Source: Rummeliibacillus pycnus (lineage in GTDB: Bacteria > Bacillota > Bacilli > Bacillales_A > Planococcaceae). From it: a stretch of DNA of 64,000 nucleotides. Both the position numbers and the translations under genes were made by a program. The DNA lies in assembly GCF_002884495.1 (NCBI RefSeq), contig NZ_KZ614145.1, positions 496,001 to 560,000 of the forward strand, written 5' to 3'. Numbering within the stretch: the first letter of the stretch is position 1; every line of letters starts with the position of its first letter. The notes below the pieces were generated by a model. It worked only from the letters and a program-made list of their open reading frames with translations, made no database searches and was not told the origin of the DNA. Shown here piece by piece: positions 33,293 to 43,529 of this stretch.

Positions 33293-33832
33293 TTATTCAA
33301 TTGAATTGGCAATTTCAACTAATACTTCAGGTGTGACTATATCTGAAATGCTTTGATCAACCCTTAACATATACTGCCAATTATCTTGTTCAAAAACAAG
33401 TGTATTAAAACCACTTCTGTTACTATATGTTGCATTTTCACCATTCTTTAGATCGAAGGTTTTTACTACGTATTTTTCTCTAATGGGTATTTTATGTTTA
33501 ATCGGCCGAACCCAAATCGTATAGTGATGATTGGTCAATTTCTCATTTAGATATTCCACTTCAAATGAATTATTAATACCATCCTCATACTTGTTAAATC
33601 TCCCAAAAGAATGAGTAAAGCTAATCGGAGGTAATTTATATGGCAGCTTTAGCCTTTGGTTATAATGTTGCTCCAATTCATATAGCGCATCTCCAATATT
33701 TTGATATCCTATTTCAAGATATAACGTTTCAAAGGGGTGAGATTCATTTGTAATTGCGGTTACCTTTAAAAATGAAAACAAACAGAAAGAACATAAAGAG
33801 AATATAAAAACAGAACGTGCAAGAAACTTCAT
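33293..33832 (-). CDS. Hypothetical exported protein
   Basis: A 179-aa protein with an N-terminal signal segment (FLARSVFIFSLCSFCLFSFL) and a soluble domain with the stretch GYQNIGDALYELEQHYNQRL and mixed strands after it. AGGTGT precedes the ATG. No family assigned with confidence. Confidence 0.6.
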   Translation of the reverse strand: MKFLARSVFIFSLCSFCLFSFLKVTAITNESHPFETLYLEIGYQNIGDALYELEQHYNQRLKLPYKLPPISFTHSFGRFNKYEDGINNSFEVEYLNEKLTNHHYTIWVRPIKHKIPIREKYVVKTFDLKNGENATYSNRSGFNTLVFEQDNWQYMLRVDQSISDIVTPEVLVEIANSIE

Positions 33833-34043
33833 TTTTTACACCTCAAGTTTCGTTTTAAGTGTATTATGCCCATTACCATTCATACTATTAATTGAACGAA
33901 ACTAAGGGAATCATAGAGGACATTTCCTGATAAATAAAAAGGTTTCTTTTAATAATGGTGAAGTAGTTAATGATGTGTCGCCTAATCAGTATGTAACTAA
34001 CTTATTTAATAACATGGCATGTATTGTTGAAGAAGGGGGAATT

Positions 34044-34562
34044 ATGAGGAACATCATTTTAATTGTCATTTCTTTCGTATTCTTAGGAACAACTGTAGGT
34101 TGTGAAAGTATTGAAAAAAAGGAAAGTTGGACAGTAAGCTCAACTTTTACATTGCCCGTTACCTTTGGCGATGGAACAGAAGGTGAGTATTTGTTGATTG
34201 GTAAAGAAGGGAAAGTTGGTTTTTTGGTTGGTTCGGGTAAAAAAGGAGAAGCAGTAGCATTACCGATGATCGCAAACAAAGTTAATAAGTATATGTGGCA
34301 TTTTTGGGGAGATAAGAATACGCTCAGTGGTGATTTTAAAGTAGTTGGCATTGACGAAAAGGGGAAAGAACATCGCGTATTGATAGTGGGAAATGATAAA
34401 GTATGGGGTTACGCTTCTGATGGTTCTATTAGTCCAATTAATGGTGCTGATTCCCATTACCCAGCGAATATGGTATTCCCGACAAGTGGATTATGGAAAT
34501 TAGCAATTTATTTTAATGAAAAATTGTTTGATGAAATTGTTATAAAAGTTGAAGATAGTTAA
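34044..34562 (+). CDS. Hypothetical lipoprotein
   Basis: A 172-aa protein with the lipoprotein signal IILIVISFVFLGTTVGC. The mature part is beta-rich (FTLPVTFGDGTEGEYLLIGKEGKVGFLVG...YPANMVFPTSGLWKLAIYFNEKL), resembling small Bacillus lipoproteins of the DUF4871 kind. The ATG follows AAGGGGGA; the frame open from 33975 is upstream read-through. Confidence 0.65.
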   Translation: MRNIILIVISFVFLGTTVGCESIEKKESWTVSSTFTLPVTFGDGTEGEYLLIGKEGKVGFLVGSGKKGEAVALPMIANKVNKYMWHFWGDKNTLSGDFKVVGIDEKGKEHRVLIVGNDKVWGYASDGSISPINGADSHYPANMVFPTSGLWKLAIYFNEKLFDEIVIKVEDS

Positions 34563-34719
34563 CAAAAAATATATACCAGGTGATGATATCCAAAAAATTG
34601 ACTGTAAAGAACAAAGCATTCTTTATGACTAGAAGGGTCACAGTTTAGTAGAACATCTGTGAATTATTTTAGAAAGGAATGATAAAGAAAAATCAGATTC
34701 ATCAACAATGATGATATTC

Positions 34720-34810
34720 TAATAAATGATGCACTGATAAGTTTATTGTGGCAACACAACCATTGACTTTGAGGTGTATTTTTTTGAGATTAGAATTAAA
34801 TTACAGCAAA
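34720..34810 (+). repeat. Third copy of the integrase leader (relic)
   Basis: From 34720 the sequence follows 6506 onward: TAATAAATKATGCACTGATA then AGTTTATTGTG, and later GAGGTGTATTTTTTT at the ribosome-binding site. It is then followed by a TTG frame (LRLELNYSKI) resembling the integrase start MRSEFDLQLD, which stops after 18 codons. It marks a third, almost erased insertion or a displaced fragment. The rest of the 346-bp gap 34563-34908 shows nothing else. Confidence 0.7.
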
Positions 34811-34908
34811 ATTCGAAATCATTTTATAAACGATTTATTATAAAAGTGTATAAATTATACTTTAAAATGAAATTGTAAGAATCTATTGAAGGCAGGTGAA
34901 AATTAAAC

Positions 34909-35577
34909 ATGAAAGTATTAATAGTAGATGATGAAGAAAAGATTACGACTGTATTAGCCTCTTATTTTGAAAATAATGGGGATAGCACTTATATTGCACA
35001 TACGGGCCAATCAGCCATTCAAATTGTTGATGAGATACCTCTTGATATGATTATTTTAGATTTAATGCTACCAGACATGGCAGGAGAGGATATTTGTCAA
35101 TATGTAAAAATAAATTATGACATCCCTGTGATCATGTTAACGGCTAAAATCTCAATTGATGACAAATTAAAGGGATTTGAGATAGGTGCGGATGATTATG
35201 TTGTAAAACCGTTTCATCCTAAGGAAATAATTGTGAGAGCAGAGCGATTATTACCTGATACTCATAAAGAGAAAATTATTCAATATGGGCAGCTAGAAAT
35301 TTACAAAAATGAGAGAAGAATATTATTGAATCATGAACGTATTCAGCTTACGCAGCATGAATTTAATATCTTACTGTTATTGATCGAAAACCCGAAAAAA
35401 GTATTTAGTAGGGATGATATTATCAAAAAAGTGTTTGGATTTGATACGGATATAAATCCCCGGGTTGTTGACCAACATATTAAGAATATACGTAAAAAAA
35501 TTAAGGATAATTATATACAAACTGTTTTCGGCCTAGGATACAAGATGAATGAAAAGGTTGAGGAAAATGAAATTTAA
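34909..35577 (+). CDS. OmpR/PhoB-family response regulator
   Basis: A 222-aa protein. The receiver domain has DDEE near the start, the phosphoacceptor Asp in MIILDLMLPD and the lysine in VVKPF. The C-terminal winged helix includes LTQHEFNILLLLIENPKKVFSRDDIIKKVFG and VDQHIKNIRKKI. It overlaps the kinase gene. Together with the downstream oxidase it suggests metal, probably copper, sensing. Confidence 0.9.
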   Translation: MKVLIVDDEEKITTVLASYFENNGDSTYIAHTGQSAIQIVDEIPLDMIILDLMLPDMAGEDICQYVKINYDIPVIMLTAKISIDDKLKGFEIGADDYVVKPFHPKEIIVRAERLLPDTHKEKIIQYGQLEIYKNERRILLNHERIQLTQHEFNILLLLIENPKKVFSRDDIIKKVFGFDTDINPRVVDQHIKNIRKKIKDNYIQTVFGLGYKMNEKVEENEI

Positions 35578-36610
35578 CGTCAAAGTTGCATTTATCATAG
35601 CGATTTTCACTTTAAGTATGCTTTTAATTATTACGGGGATTTTGCTTTATAAGGGTCATGAGCATTTAATGATGCTTCACATTACAGATTCTAAAGAAGT
35701 GATACACCATTTTGATATGGCATTAAGGGAAACTGCCTTTTGGTCTATTGCATTATTACTAATAGTCATATCAATTTCTAGTTTATTAATTGCACGGGCA
35801 TTGGCAAGACCCATTCAGGAAATGAATAAGTTTGCTCTTTTACTTGTTCGTGGGGATCGTAACTTAAAAATAGAATATACAGTAGATGATCAAATTGGCC
35901 AATTAGGTCAATCATTAGTAAAACTCGATGAAACATTAAGAACCTATGAAATACGTAGAAAAGAAATGACACAGGATCTTGCACATGAAATACGAAATCC
36001 GCTGGCATCGATTAAAAGTTATTTGAGTGCCTTTGAAGATGGTGTTTGGATGGCTACTCCAGAACGCTTGCAGGCTTGTGTTGAGGAAATTGATCGACTG
36101 ATAATGCTTGTTGGTGAATTAGATACATTAAATGATATTAATAACCCAACATTTAAAGTTGTGAAAAAAGAACAGTCTATAGCAAATCTAATCGAGAAAT
36201 CGGTATTAGCGATAGCCAGTGAATTACTTGAAAAAGAAATACAGCTAGAATTGGATTTAGATCAAACAATCTGTGCTAAAGTTGACGAGCTTAGGTTAAA
36301 TCAAATTCTTCATAATGTTATAAAAAACGCAATGTACCATGTAAAAAAAGAAGGATCTATTTCCATTAAATTGTATAAAGAAAAAAGCTATTTTACGATT
36401 CTGATACATGATAATGGAGTAGGAATGGACAAAGAAACAAGTCAAAAACTATTTGATCGAAATTATCGGGGAAAAAATCGCTATGCTGGCAGTGGAATTG
36501 GGATGACAATCACCAAAAAACTTGTTGAGGCACATGAAGGTACAATTTCGGTAAAAAGTCATATAAACAAAGGAACAACTTTTTTTATAAAATTCCCACG
36601 TTCTACATAA
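35567..36610 (+). CDS. Sensor histidine kinase
   Basis: A 347-aa protein with two membrane helices (about 5-27 and 50-72) around a very short outer loop containing His and Met (HEHLMMLHI), then HAMP, an H-box [18 protein letters not shown]-box, and ATP lid [17 protein letters not shown] with [16 protein letters not shown]. The ATG at 35567 overlaps the regulator by 11 bp; an earlier ATG at 35549 is possible. The loop is too small for a sensor domain, so sensing may be in the membrane. Confidence 0.88.
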   Translation: MKFNVKVAFIIAIFTLSMLLIITGILLYKGHEHLMMLHITDSKEVIHHFDMALRETAFWSIALLLIVISISSLLIARALARPIQEMNKFALLLVRGDRNLKIEYTVDDQIGQLGQSLVKLDETLRTYEIRRKEMTQDLAHEIRNPLASIKSYLSAFEDGVWMATPERLQACVEEIDRLIMLVGELDTLNDINNPTFKVVKKEQSIANLIEKSVLAIASELLEKEIQLELDLDQTICAKVDELRLNQILHNVIKNAMYHVKKEGSISIKLYKEKSYFTILIHDNGVGMDKETSQKLFDRNYRGKNRYAGSGIGMTITKKLVEAHEGTISVKSHINKGTTFFIKFPRST

Positions 36611-36659
36611 TTTCTACACATCTGTTTTGTATGATGATTGCGAAAGGACGTGTAGAAAT

Positions 36660-38183
36660 ATGAAGAAAGTAGCGATTGCGAGTATTCTTGTTAGTCTTGG
36701 GTTACTTGGAGCTTGTAGTCAAAGTAATGGAGATTCATCCTCTAATCAGAAAATGAATGGGATGAATCATTCTATGAATATGGATGGCATGAATCAATCA
36801 TCTATGAATATGAGTGGTATGGATCACTCCTCTATGAATATGGGCCACCAATCAATGACAGCATTAAAAAGTAGTCTTGGCAAAAATGAATTAACGTTTC
36901 CCCATCTTTTAAAACCAGATCAAAAGAATAACAATTCCATTTCTTATACCATTCGAGCTCAACAAGGTACTTCAGAAATATTTAATGGCATTAAAACAAA
37001 AACGTACGGTTATAATGGGAATTTTTTAGGGCCAGTTATTCGAGTAGAAAAAGGAATGAATGTCACCATTCATTTAGTAAACGATTTAAAAGAAGACACA
37101 ACTTTTCATTGGCATGGACTTGAAATTCCCGGTAACGAAGACGGGGGACCACATAAAGTGTTAAAGCCAGGAGAAACAGAAACCATTCATTTTACAGTTA
37201 AGCAAGATGCAGCTACACTCTGGTTTCACCCACATCCAATGCATGAAACTGGAAAACAAGTATTTATGGGCTTAGCAGGATTGCTCTATATCGACGATAA
37301 AGAAAGTGAAAAATTGAATATTCCAAAATCCTATGGACAAGACGATTTTCCAATTATTCTGCAAGATAAAACATTTACAAAAGACAAACAACTAGATTAT
37401 GACAAAGTATTGAATGAAGATGGAACGACAGGTGATACTCTTTTAATTAATGGGGTTGTAGATCCAAAACTAACCGTTGAACGTCAAAAAGTACGTTTAC
37501 GTATTTTAAATGGTTCGAATATGAGAACTTATAAACTCCATTTTGATAATGATATGGAATTCCAACAAATTGCAAGTGATGGAGGTTTTTTAAATGAGCC
37601 TACTAAAACAAAAGAGATTGAAGTTGCACCAGCAGAAAGAGCTGAAGTGATTGTAGACTTAGCAAAAGTGACAGGAAAAGAAGTTTCACTAGTAAATGAA
37701 GAAAACAAAACGATTTTGCCGATACATTTAAAAGGAACGAGCGAAAAATCTAATAAAATGATCACACCATTAAATCACCTTAGAATTTCCGATGAAGTGA
37801 AGAATAAAAAAGTCACAAAAACAATCAAATTGGCTGGCATGGGGAAAAATGTGACCATTAATAATAAGAAGTTTGACCCAAATCGAATAGATTTTACACA
37901 AAAACAAAATGAAACAGAAGTTTGGGAAATAGAAAATGTAAATGACGCAATGGGAGGAATGAACCACCCATTCCACATTCATGGCACACAATTCCAAGTT
38001 ATATCAATAGATGGTAAAGAGCCACCAGCTAATTTATCAGGGTTAAAAGATACGATTTCGTTAAAACCTGGACAAAAGGCAAAAATTGCTGTTAAGTTTA
38101 CACAAAAAGGAATCTATATGTTCCATTGCCATATTCTTGAACATGAAGACAATGGCATGATGGGACAAATTAAAGTAGAATAA
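36660..38183 (+). CDS. Multicopper oxidase lipoprotein with Met-rich segment
   Basis: A 507-aa protein. Lipobox SLGLLGAC, then a Met/His/Ser-rich stretch (repeats of [18 protein letters not shown] type, about residues 30-66) that should bind Cu(I). Copper ligands are all present: HWHG, WFHPH, HPFHIHG and [15 protein letters not shown] cuprous oxidase or laccase role in copper tolerance outside the membrane is likely. It follows the two-component pair by 49 bp, so it is a probable regulon member. Confidence 0.92.
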   Translation: MKKVAIASILVSLGLLGACSQSNGDSSSNQKMNGMNHSMNMDGMNQSSMNMSGMDHSSMNMGHQSMTALKSSLGKNELTFPHLLKPDQKNNNSISYTIRAQQGTSEIFNGIKTKTYGYNGNFLGPVIRVEKGMNVTIHLVNDLKEDTTFHWHGLEIPGNEDGGPHKVLKPGETETIHFTVKQDAATLWFHPHPMHETGKQVFMGLAGLLYIDDKESEKLNIPKSYGQDDFPIILQDKTFTKDKQLDYDKVLNEDGTTGDTLLINGVVDPKLTVERQKVRLRILNGSNMRTYKLHFDNDMEFQQIASDGGFLNEPTKTKEIEVAPAERAEVIVDLAKVTGKEVSLVNEENKTILPIHLKGTSEKSNKMITPLNHLRISDEVKNKKVTKTIKLAGMGKNVTINNKKFDPNRIDFTQKQNETEVWEIENVNDAMGGMNHPFHIHGTQFQVISIDGKEPPANLSGLKDTISLKPGQKAKIAVKFTQKGIYMFHCHILEHEDNGMMGQIKVE

Positions 38184-38209
38184 AAATATACAAAGAAATA
38201 CAAAGATAT

Positions 38210-38250
38210 AAGCTATTTTGAGTATTCATATTCAAAATAGCTTATTTTTA
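38210..38250 (+). terminator. Terminator after the multicopper oxidase
   Basis: AAGCTATTTTGA and TCAAAATAGCTT form a 12-bp stem followed by ATTTTTATTT. Confidence 0.8.
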
Positions 38251-38349
38251 TTTATTACATAAAGCAATCACTTTAATGGTTACTATCAAATAGATAATTT
38301 ACTATATTAAAATATCGAAATTCTTGGAAATAGTTTAGGGTTATAACAT

Positions 38350-38406
38350 TTTAATGAATCTTTAATGGATATTTAATGCAATTGTTAGTGTATTGTATTT
38401 TACAAT
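38350..38406 (+). promoter_or_regulatory. Three 11-bp-spaced TTTAATG repeats before a -10 box
   Basis: TTTAATG occurs at 38350, 38361 and 38372, exactly 11 bp apart, followed by TACAAT at 38401-38406 without a clear -35. Direct repeats of one helical turn ending near -35 are how PhoB/PhoP/OmpR-type regulators activate promoters. The match to the B. subtilis PhoP box is only partial. The downstream unit includes a glycerophosphodiester phosphodiesterase. The rest of the gap shows nothing else. Confidence 0.5.
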
Positions 38407-38584
38407 ATCGCTTTTTTTATATAGAATTAATTGTAAAAGAATGTCTCTAATGGAAACGTAGTAATTATGACTATTATCATCGGGTGTTTTGCAAGCGACA
38501 AGTATTTTAATTGAATATTTCTAAATAAATCTCTAAATCTTACGATGATAAAATACACAGACAATGATTGGAAGGATGAGTATT

Positions 38585-40156
38585 TTGCAAATTTTTGAGA
38601 ACGATTACATTGTATTAACAGAAGACCAATCCATTGTGTATATTGAAGTGAAAAAAGTAGGTTTTTCTTTAAAAGACTTCGATATCATTCTTCAAAAAAA
38701 TAAGAGAGTTAAATTAACAAGCTTTGCTACGTTAAGAACAGCATTACAAAAAGGTACTGACGAAAGAGTTGAAATTGGTAATTGGTTACCACCTGTTGAA
38801 ATAGAAATTTCAAAGGATCGTATGAAAGCAACGATGTTTCTTAACGAAGATCCTACAGTTCTTTTTCACGATGAAAAAAGTATGAATAATCAAATAAAAG
38901 AAATTGTGGAAAAAGCCGGTATTCAATTTGGCGTGATATCTATATCCATGGATGCTGTGATGTCGGGAAATCCAATACTTATTGCTACTGGTCAGCCAGC
39001 ACAAAAAGGTGAAGATGCGAAAATTACATATATTAAAATTCCAGATAGAAAACCTCAAATTTTAGAAGATGGACGTGCAGATTATTTAGATATGAATTTT
39101 ATCTATGAAATTGAAAAGGATGCTTGGTTAGGAGAGAAAACTCCTGCAAAACCTGGAGTACCAGGAAAAAATATTTTAGGTGAAGAGATACCAGCCATCG
39201 ATGGTGAGGATGTTGCATTAAATTATGATACTGCTTCCATTTATGCGCAAGAAGAAGATGGGAAGATCATCATGAGAGCAAATGATAGTGGTGTCCTCGA
39301 TTATACAAATGAAACTTTTTCGATACAAAAACATCTTCTGGTTAAAGATGATGTAGGTTTAGAAACAGGGAACTTAACATTTAATGGTTCGATTACTATA
39401 AAAGGAAGTATCTTACCCGGTTACTCAGTTGTCGCAACTGGAGATATCCAAATAGAAGGTAAAGAAGGTGTTACGGGTCCAAAGTTAATTGAATCTACTG
39501 GTGGGGATGTCTATATTAAAGGTGGCATTTTTGGGAATGGTGAAACAATCGTACGTGCAAGTGGAAACATCTATGTAAAGCATACAAATGAAAGCACATT
39601 AATCGCTTTAAAGGATGTTTTTATCAGCTCTTATGCAATGGGATCAGATATTAAAGCCCAAAATGTCTATGTCAATGAACAGCATGGTAAGATCATAGGG
39701 GGACGTATAGAAGCAACAAATTCGATTCACTCAGCTACATCTGGGAATCGATTAGAAAGAAAAACAGAACTCATCATTGTCGTACCTGATCGAATCGAAA
39801 GTGCAAAACGAATTAAAGAAAAAAGAGAGCAAATGATAAATCTAGAAAGGGAGATTGCTGATTTAGATGAAAAAGTGTTTCCACTTCGACCATTTCTAGA
39901 CCAGATGAACGAAATACAACGTAAATCATATGATGAAACTATAGCAAAATTAGCTGAAAAAGAATCAGAGCTAAAGTATCTTGAACAGGAGGCCGATAAA
40001 ATCGTACAGCAAATTAAAAATACGGGGGATGAAATGATCGAAATTACAAAAGAAGCTTATCCAGGAACTTATCTTCAAATTGGGAAAAAGTCGACAACAT
40101 TAAATCATATTACTTGCGGAAAATTTAAATTGGAACACGGTGAAATAAATGTCTAG
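38585..40156 (+). CDS. DUF342 / FapA-domain protein
   Basis: About 523 aa. The N-terminal part is variable; a central FapA beta-helix-like region follows (AKPGVPGKNILGEEIPA, then repeated glycine strands such as GNLTFNGSITIKGSILPGYSVVATGDIQIEG and GGDVYIKGGIFG). A C-terminal coiled coil covers about 395-485. The TTG at 38585 is 9 bases after GGAAGG; ATG codons at 38564 and 38576 have no usable site. The family is linked with flagellar or polymer assembly, but its biochemical role is unclear. The stop overlaps the next gene. Confidence 0.82.
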   Translation: MQIFENDYIVLTEDQSIVYIEVKKVGFSLKDFDIILQKNKRVKLTSFATLRTALQKGTDERVEIGNWLPPVEIEISKDRMKATMFLNEDPTVLFHDEKSMNNQIKEIVEKAGIQFGVISISMDAVMSGNPILIATGQPAQKGEDAKITYIKIPDRKPQILEDGRADYLDMNFIYEIEKDAWLGEKTPAKPGVPGKNILGEEIPAIDGEDVALNYDTASIYAQEEDGKIIMRANDSGVLDYTNETFSIQKHLLVKDDVGLETGNLTFNGSITIKGSILPGYSVVATGDIQIEGKEGVTGPKLIESTGGDVYIKGGIFGNGETIVRASGNIYVKHTNESTLIALKDVFISSYAMGSDIKAQNVYVNEQHGKIIGGRIEATNSIHSATSGNRLERKTELIIVVPDRIESAKRIKEKREQMINLEREIADLDEKVFPLRPFLDQMNEIQRKSYDETIAKLAEKESELKYLEQEADKIVQQIKNTGDEMIEITKEAYPGTYLQIGKKSTTLNHITCGKFKLEHGEINV

Positions 40157-40880
40157 ACCACTTGTTTTTGCGCATCGTGGTGCATCTGCGAATGCAATTG
40201 AAAATTCTCTTGAAGCTTTTGATCTAGCACTTGAAATGAAGGCGGATGGAATTGAACTTGATATCCAGACAACAAAGGATGACATTCCAATCGTCATTCA
40301 TGATCTCAATCTTCGGCGGCTTACCGGAAAGAATAGCCTAGTTTCCAGTTTATCATTAGAAGAAATTAAACGGCTAAGAGTCGGTAAACTATTTGTGAGA
40401 AGATTTAAAGGACCCAGAATTTTAACTTTCGATGAATTATTAACATGGCACAAGAATCATCCTGTACCACTTAATGTGGAGTTAAAGGAATCCTTTTTGG
40501 ATAATGAGAAAGCGCTAAAGACCACAATCGAAAAATGTAAGGACATTCGCGATTTACACTTTTCATCATTCCATTCAGAGTTATTGGAAAAAGCTAAACG
40601 TTTTGCCCCCAATATTGAAACAGCTTTAATCGCAACAAAATATCTCAATTGGGATCAATTAGATCAGTTGACGTTTATTGATACAATTCATGCCAATAAA
40701 TCACGCTATTACAGAGAACGCTATTTGGATGCATGTGCGCGTCAAGGGAAGAAGTGTCGTTTCTATAATATTAATGGGAACGAAAAATATATTACATCGC
40801 CACATCAAGCTGTGATTGGTTGGATTACAGATTATCCCCAAATGGTTCGGGAAGTGCAACAAAAAATACAAGACTATTAA
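40149..40880 (+). CDS. Glycerophosphodiester phosphodiesterase (YqiK-like)
   Basis: Hydrolyses glycerophosphodiesters to glycerol 3-phosphate and an alcohol. 243 aa with the family motifs HRGASANAIENS, the metal-binding ELDIQ and VIHD. No signal peptide, so cytoplasmic. It overlaps the DUF342 gene by 8 bp. In B. subtilis yqiK also lies downstream of spo0A, which supports that the island separated originally neighbouring core genes. Confidence 0.93.
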   Translation: MSRPLVFAHRGASANAIENSLEAFDLALEMKADGIELDIQTTKDDIPIVIHDLNLRRLTGKNSLVSSLSLEEIKRLRVGKLFVRRFKGPRILTFDELLTWHKNHPVPLNVELKESFLDNEKALKTTIEKCKDIRDLHFSSFHSELLEKAKRFAPNIETALIATKYLNWDQLDQLTFIDTIHANKSRYYRERYLDACARQGKKCRFYNINGNEKYITSPHQAVIGWITDYPQMVREVQQKIQDY

Positions 40881-40917
40881 AAACGCAAGGATTCTATTTT
40901 CAATCCTTGCGTTTTTA
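40879..40917. terminator. Bidirectional terminator
   Basis: AAAAACGCAAGGATT and AATCCTTGCGTTTTT form a perfect 15-bp stem between convergent genes. Confidence 0.92.
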
Positions 40918-40925
40918 ATAATTTT

Positions 40926-41171
40926 TTAATTTTCATTTTTCTTTGTGTATTTCGGTGCGACTCGACCGTTTTTACGATCTCGATTCAATAAATACCCTGC
41001 AAAAAACATAAAACCAAATAGAAATAACGCAATTCCTATAACAAATTGCAACCATAGATAGGGAATTGGGTCAAATAATTTCGCAAAAAAAGTGTCACGC
41101 ATTAATTTAATCCCAACAGCAGCCATAATTGCAGGAATCGCCAATATAACAAAAGCTATAAAACGACCCAT
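40926..41171 (-). CDS. yqzF: DUF2627 membrane protein (YqzF-like)
   Basis: 81 aa with two membrane helices (about 5-24 and 38-62) and a basic tail. Matches the small YqzF/DUF2627 family that sits beside bkdR in Bacillus. Function unknown. Confidence 0.82.
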   Translation of the reverse strand: MGRFIAFVILAIPAIMAAVGIKLMRDTFFAKLFDPIPYLWLQFVIGIALFLFGFMFFAGYLLNRDRKNGRVAPKYTKKNEN

Positions 41172-41303
41172 TTTTGTCCACTCCTCTAATCTACTTTATT
41201 TTTACGTGGATTGCATTGATTGTCAAGAGTGGAAACATTGGTTACTATTATATCAATTATTCCTTGAAACAAATTGCATTTCATAGATAGGAAGTGAAAA
41301 AAA

Positions 41304-43355
41304 TTGCATAGAATTATGATTGTTGGTGCAGGTGTTGGTGGGACAGCTATTCTACAACTTTTAGATCATTTAACCACTTTGCAAACGATTGCAGTAGTTG
41401 ACATTAGGGAAGATGCTCCAGGCATAATCGAAGCAAGAAAAGCCGGTATTAAGACAGGTAGTAATTGGCGTGATTTTTTGCAGGAACCGCTTGATATGGT
41501 GTTCGATGTAACAGGGGATCGTGGTGTTTTTGATGAACTTTTAGCTTCACTATCAAAAAATACGATACTAATACCAGGTGGAATTGCTGAAATTATTGTT
41601 CGTCTTTTACAAGAAAAAGACTACTATATACAAAAACTCCAAAGTTTTTCGCATCGACAGCAAATTATTTTTAATTCTATTGAAGAAGGGATGATTAGTG
41701 TAAATCCAGAAGGAATCATTACATTCTTTAATCAGAGTGCCGAACGAATGATGGGCATTTCTAACGAAGAGGCAATCGGAAAACACTATTCAGCTGTTAT
41801 TCATGATCAAGGGGTAGAACGAGTTCTTGAAACAGGAATAGCCGAGATAAATCAAGAGCTGCTATTAGATTCAGGAAAAAAATTAGTCACCTCTCGGATT
41901 CCGATGATCGATGAAAACTCTCATCAAATTGGGGTCTTATCCATTTTTAAGGATATAACGGAAGTTGTTGCATTAGCCGAAGAAATAACAGATTTAAGAG
42001 AAATTAAAACAATGTTAGAAGCCATTATCCAATCAAGTGATGATGCAATTTCTGTTGTTGATGAAAAAGGATGCGGAATCGTAGTAAATCCAGCATATAC
42101 ACGAATTACAGGATTAACGCCCGAACAGATTATTGGACAACCAGCTACAACAGATATCTCTGAAGGGGAGAGTATGCATTTAAAAGTAATCGAAACAAAA
42201 AAACCGATAAGAGGCGTGAATATGCGACTTGGACCGCACAAGCGAGAAGTAATTGTTAATGTTGCGCCTATTCTAGTAGAGGATGAACTAAAAGGTAGTG
42301 TTGGTGTTATCCATGATGTAACCGAGATGCGCAGACTAGCAAATGAATTAAATCAAGCCAAAACCATTATCCGAACATTAGAATCTAAATACGTTTTCGA
42401 TGATATTATTGGAGATTCAGATGAAATGACCTTAGCCATTGAACAGGCAAAATTAGCAGCTAAAACACCTGTAACGGTCTTTTTAAGAGGTGAATCAGGC
42501 ACAGGAAAAGAACTTTTTGCACATGCCATTCATAGTGAGAGTAATCGCCATTACGAAAAATTTATTCGCGTGAATTGTGCTGCTATCGCTGAGAATCTAT
42601 TAGAAAGTGAGTTATTTGGTTATGAAGACGGGGCATTTACGGGAGCAAAAAAAGGCGGGAAACGAGGGCTATTTGAAGAGGCAAATGGTGGCAGTATTTT
42701 TTTAGATGAGATTGGTGAGCTGTCGTTAAGTACACAAGCAAAATTATTACGAGTTCTTCAGGAACAAGAGATTGTTCGAGTAGGAGGATCAAAGCCAATT
42801 CCAATAGATGTAAGAATTATTGCAGCAACAAATGTGAATATGGAGAAAGCTTTACACGATCATACTTTTCGAGAAGATCTTTATTATCGTCTGAACCGTA
42901 TGCCAATCTATATACCACCTTTACGAAAACGTTTAGAGGATATCCCTCAACTTGCAGAACGTCTTCTTTCAAAATTAAACCGTGAATATGGAAGAAATGT
43001 AACAAGCATAACGCCAACTGTTTTACAAAAATTAAAGGCCTATCGTTGGCCAGGAAATGTACGTGAACTAGAAAATATTATTGGACGAGCAATGATTTAT
43101 ATGCCGACCAATGAAAGTGAATTACATGAGCGTTATTTACAGATTCCTTCCAATCAAGAGAATACAGATGCAAAAGGAACATTGAATGTTGTGAAAGTTG
43201 AGGGTACATTAGAAGAACAGATTAGTCATTTTGAAAAACAAATTATTCAACAAGCTTTAGAATGCTGCCAATACAATAAAACAAAAACCGCAAAGATGCT
43301 CAATATCTCCATTAGAAATTTGTATTACAAATTAGAAAAATACGAACTTGCATAA
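41304..43355 (+). CDS. bkdR: Sigma-54-dependent activator BkdR
   Basis: A 683-aa protein. An N-terminal NAD-binding-fold-like segment ([17 protein letters not shown]), two PAS domains (about 115-225 and 240-350), and the AAA+ domain with RGESGTGKE, the sigma-54 contact loop GAFTGAKKG and FLDEIGEL follow. A Fis-type HTH ends the protein ([23 protein letters not shown]). It activates the bkd genes in B. subtilis in response to branched-chain amino acids. TTG start after AGGAAGTG. A -24/-12 promoter follows the gene. Confidence 0.94.
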   Translation: MHRIMIVGAGVGGTAILQLLDHLTTLQTIAVVDIREDAPGIIEARKAGIKTGSNWRDFLQEPLDMVFDVTGDRGVFDELLASLSKNTILIPGGIAEIIVRLLQEKDYYIQKLQSFSHRQQIIFNSIEEGMISVNPEGIITFFNQSAERMMGISNEEAIGKHYSAVIHDQGVERVLETGIAEINQELLLDSGKKLVTSRIPMIDENSHQIGVLSIFKDITEVVALAEEITDLREIKTMLEAIIQSSDDAISVVDEKGCGIVVNPAYTRITGLTPEQIIGQPATTDISEGESMHLKVIETKKPIRGVNMRLGPHKREVIVNVAPILVEDELKGSVGVIHDVTEMRRLANELNQAKTIIRTLESKYVFDDIIGDSDEMTLAIEQAKLAAKTPVTVFLRGESGTGKELFAHAIHSESNRHYEKFIRVNCAAIAENLLESELFGYEDGAFTGAKKGGKRGLFEEANGGSIFLDEIGELSLSTQAKLLRVLQEQEIVRVGGSKPIPIDVRIIAATNVNMEKALHDHTFREDLYYRLNRMPIYIPPLRKRLEDIPQLAERLLSKLNREYGRNVTSITPTVLQKLKAYRWPGNVRELENIIGRAMIYMPTNESELHERYLQIPSNQENTDAKGTLNVVKVEGTLEEQISHFEKQIIQQALECCQYNKTKTAKMLNISIRNLYYKLEKYELA

Positions 43356-43371
43356 AATGACGTGCAGAAAA

Positions 43372-43456
43372 TTGCATACATTGCAAGTGGTTGCATATAT
43401 TTAAAAGCCTATCATTAATGATTGATAGGCTTTTTCATTTGGCATACATCTTGCAT
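43372..43456 (+). promoter_or_regulatory. Sigma-54 promoter with upstream BkdR-like sites
   Basis: TGGCATACATCTTGCAT (43440-43456) is a textbook -24/-12 element (GG and GC 10 bases apart). Upstream, TTGCA occurs at 43372, 43381 and 43391, one helical turn apart, a good candidate for the activator's upstream site. A terminator stem lies between them. Confidence 0.85.
43403..43436 (+). terminator. Terminator after bkdR
   Basis: AAAGCCTATCA and TGATAGGCTTTTT form a stem with a T run just upstream of the -24 box. Confidence 0.8.
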
Positions 43457-43529
43457 TTATTAGTAGTGACTGGGTTTCAAAGCAACCAGAGAAAGTGATG
43501 ATTTCACAACTTCAAAGGGGGATATACAA

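Noticed and set aside
33986-34351. 121-codon minus-strand ORF
   Set aside because: Antisense to the lipoprotein gene, which has a proper signal peptide and ribosome-binding site.
34690-34720. A third spo0A 3' fragment before the third integrase leader
   Set aside because: ATTCATCAACAATGATGATA resembles part of the spo0A end only loosely; the similarity is too short and gapped to support.
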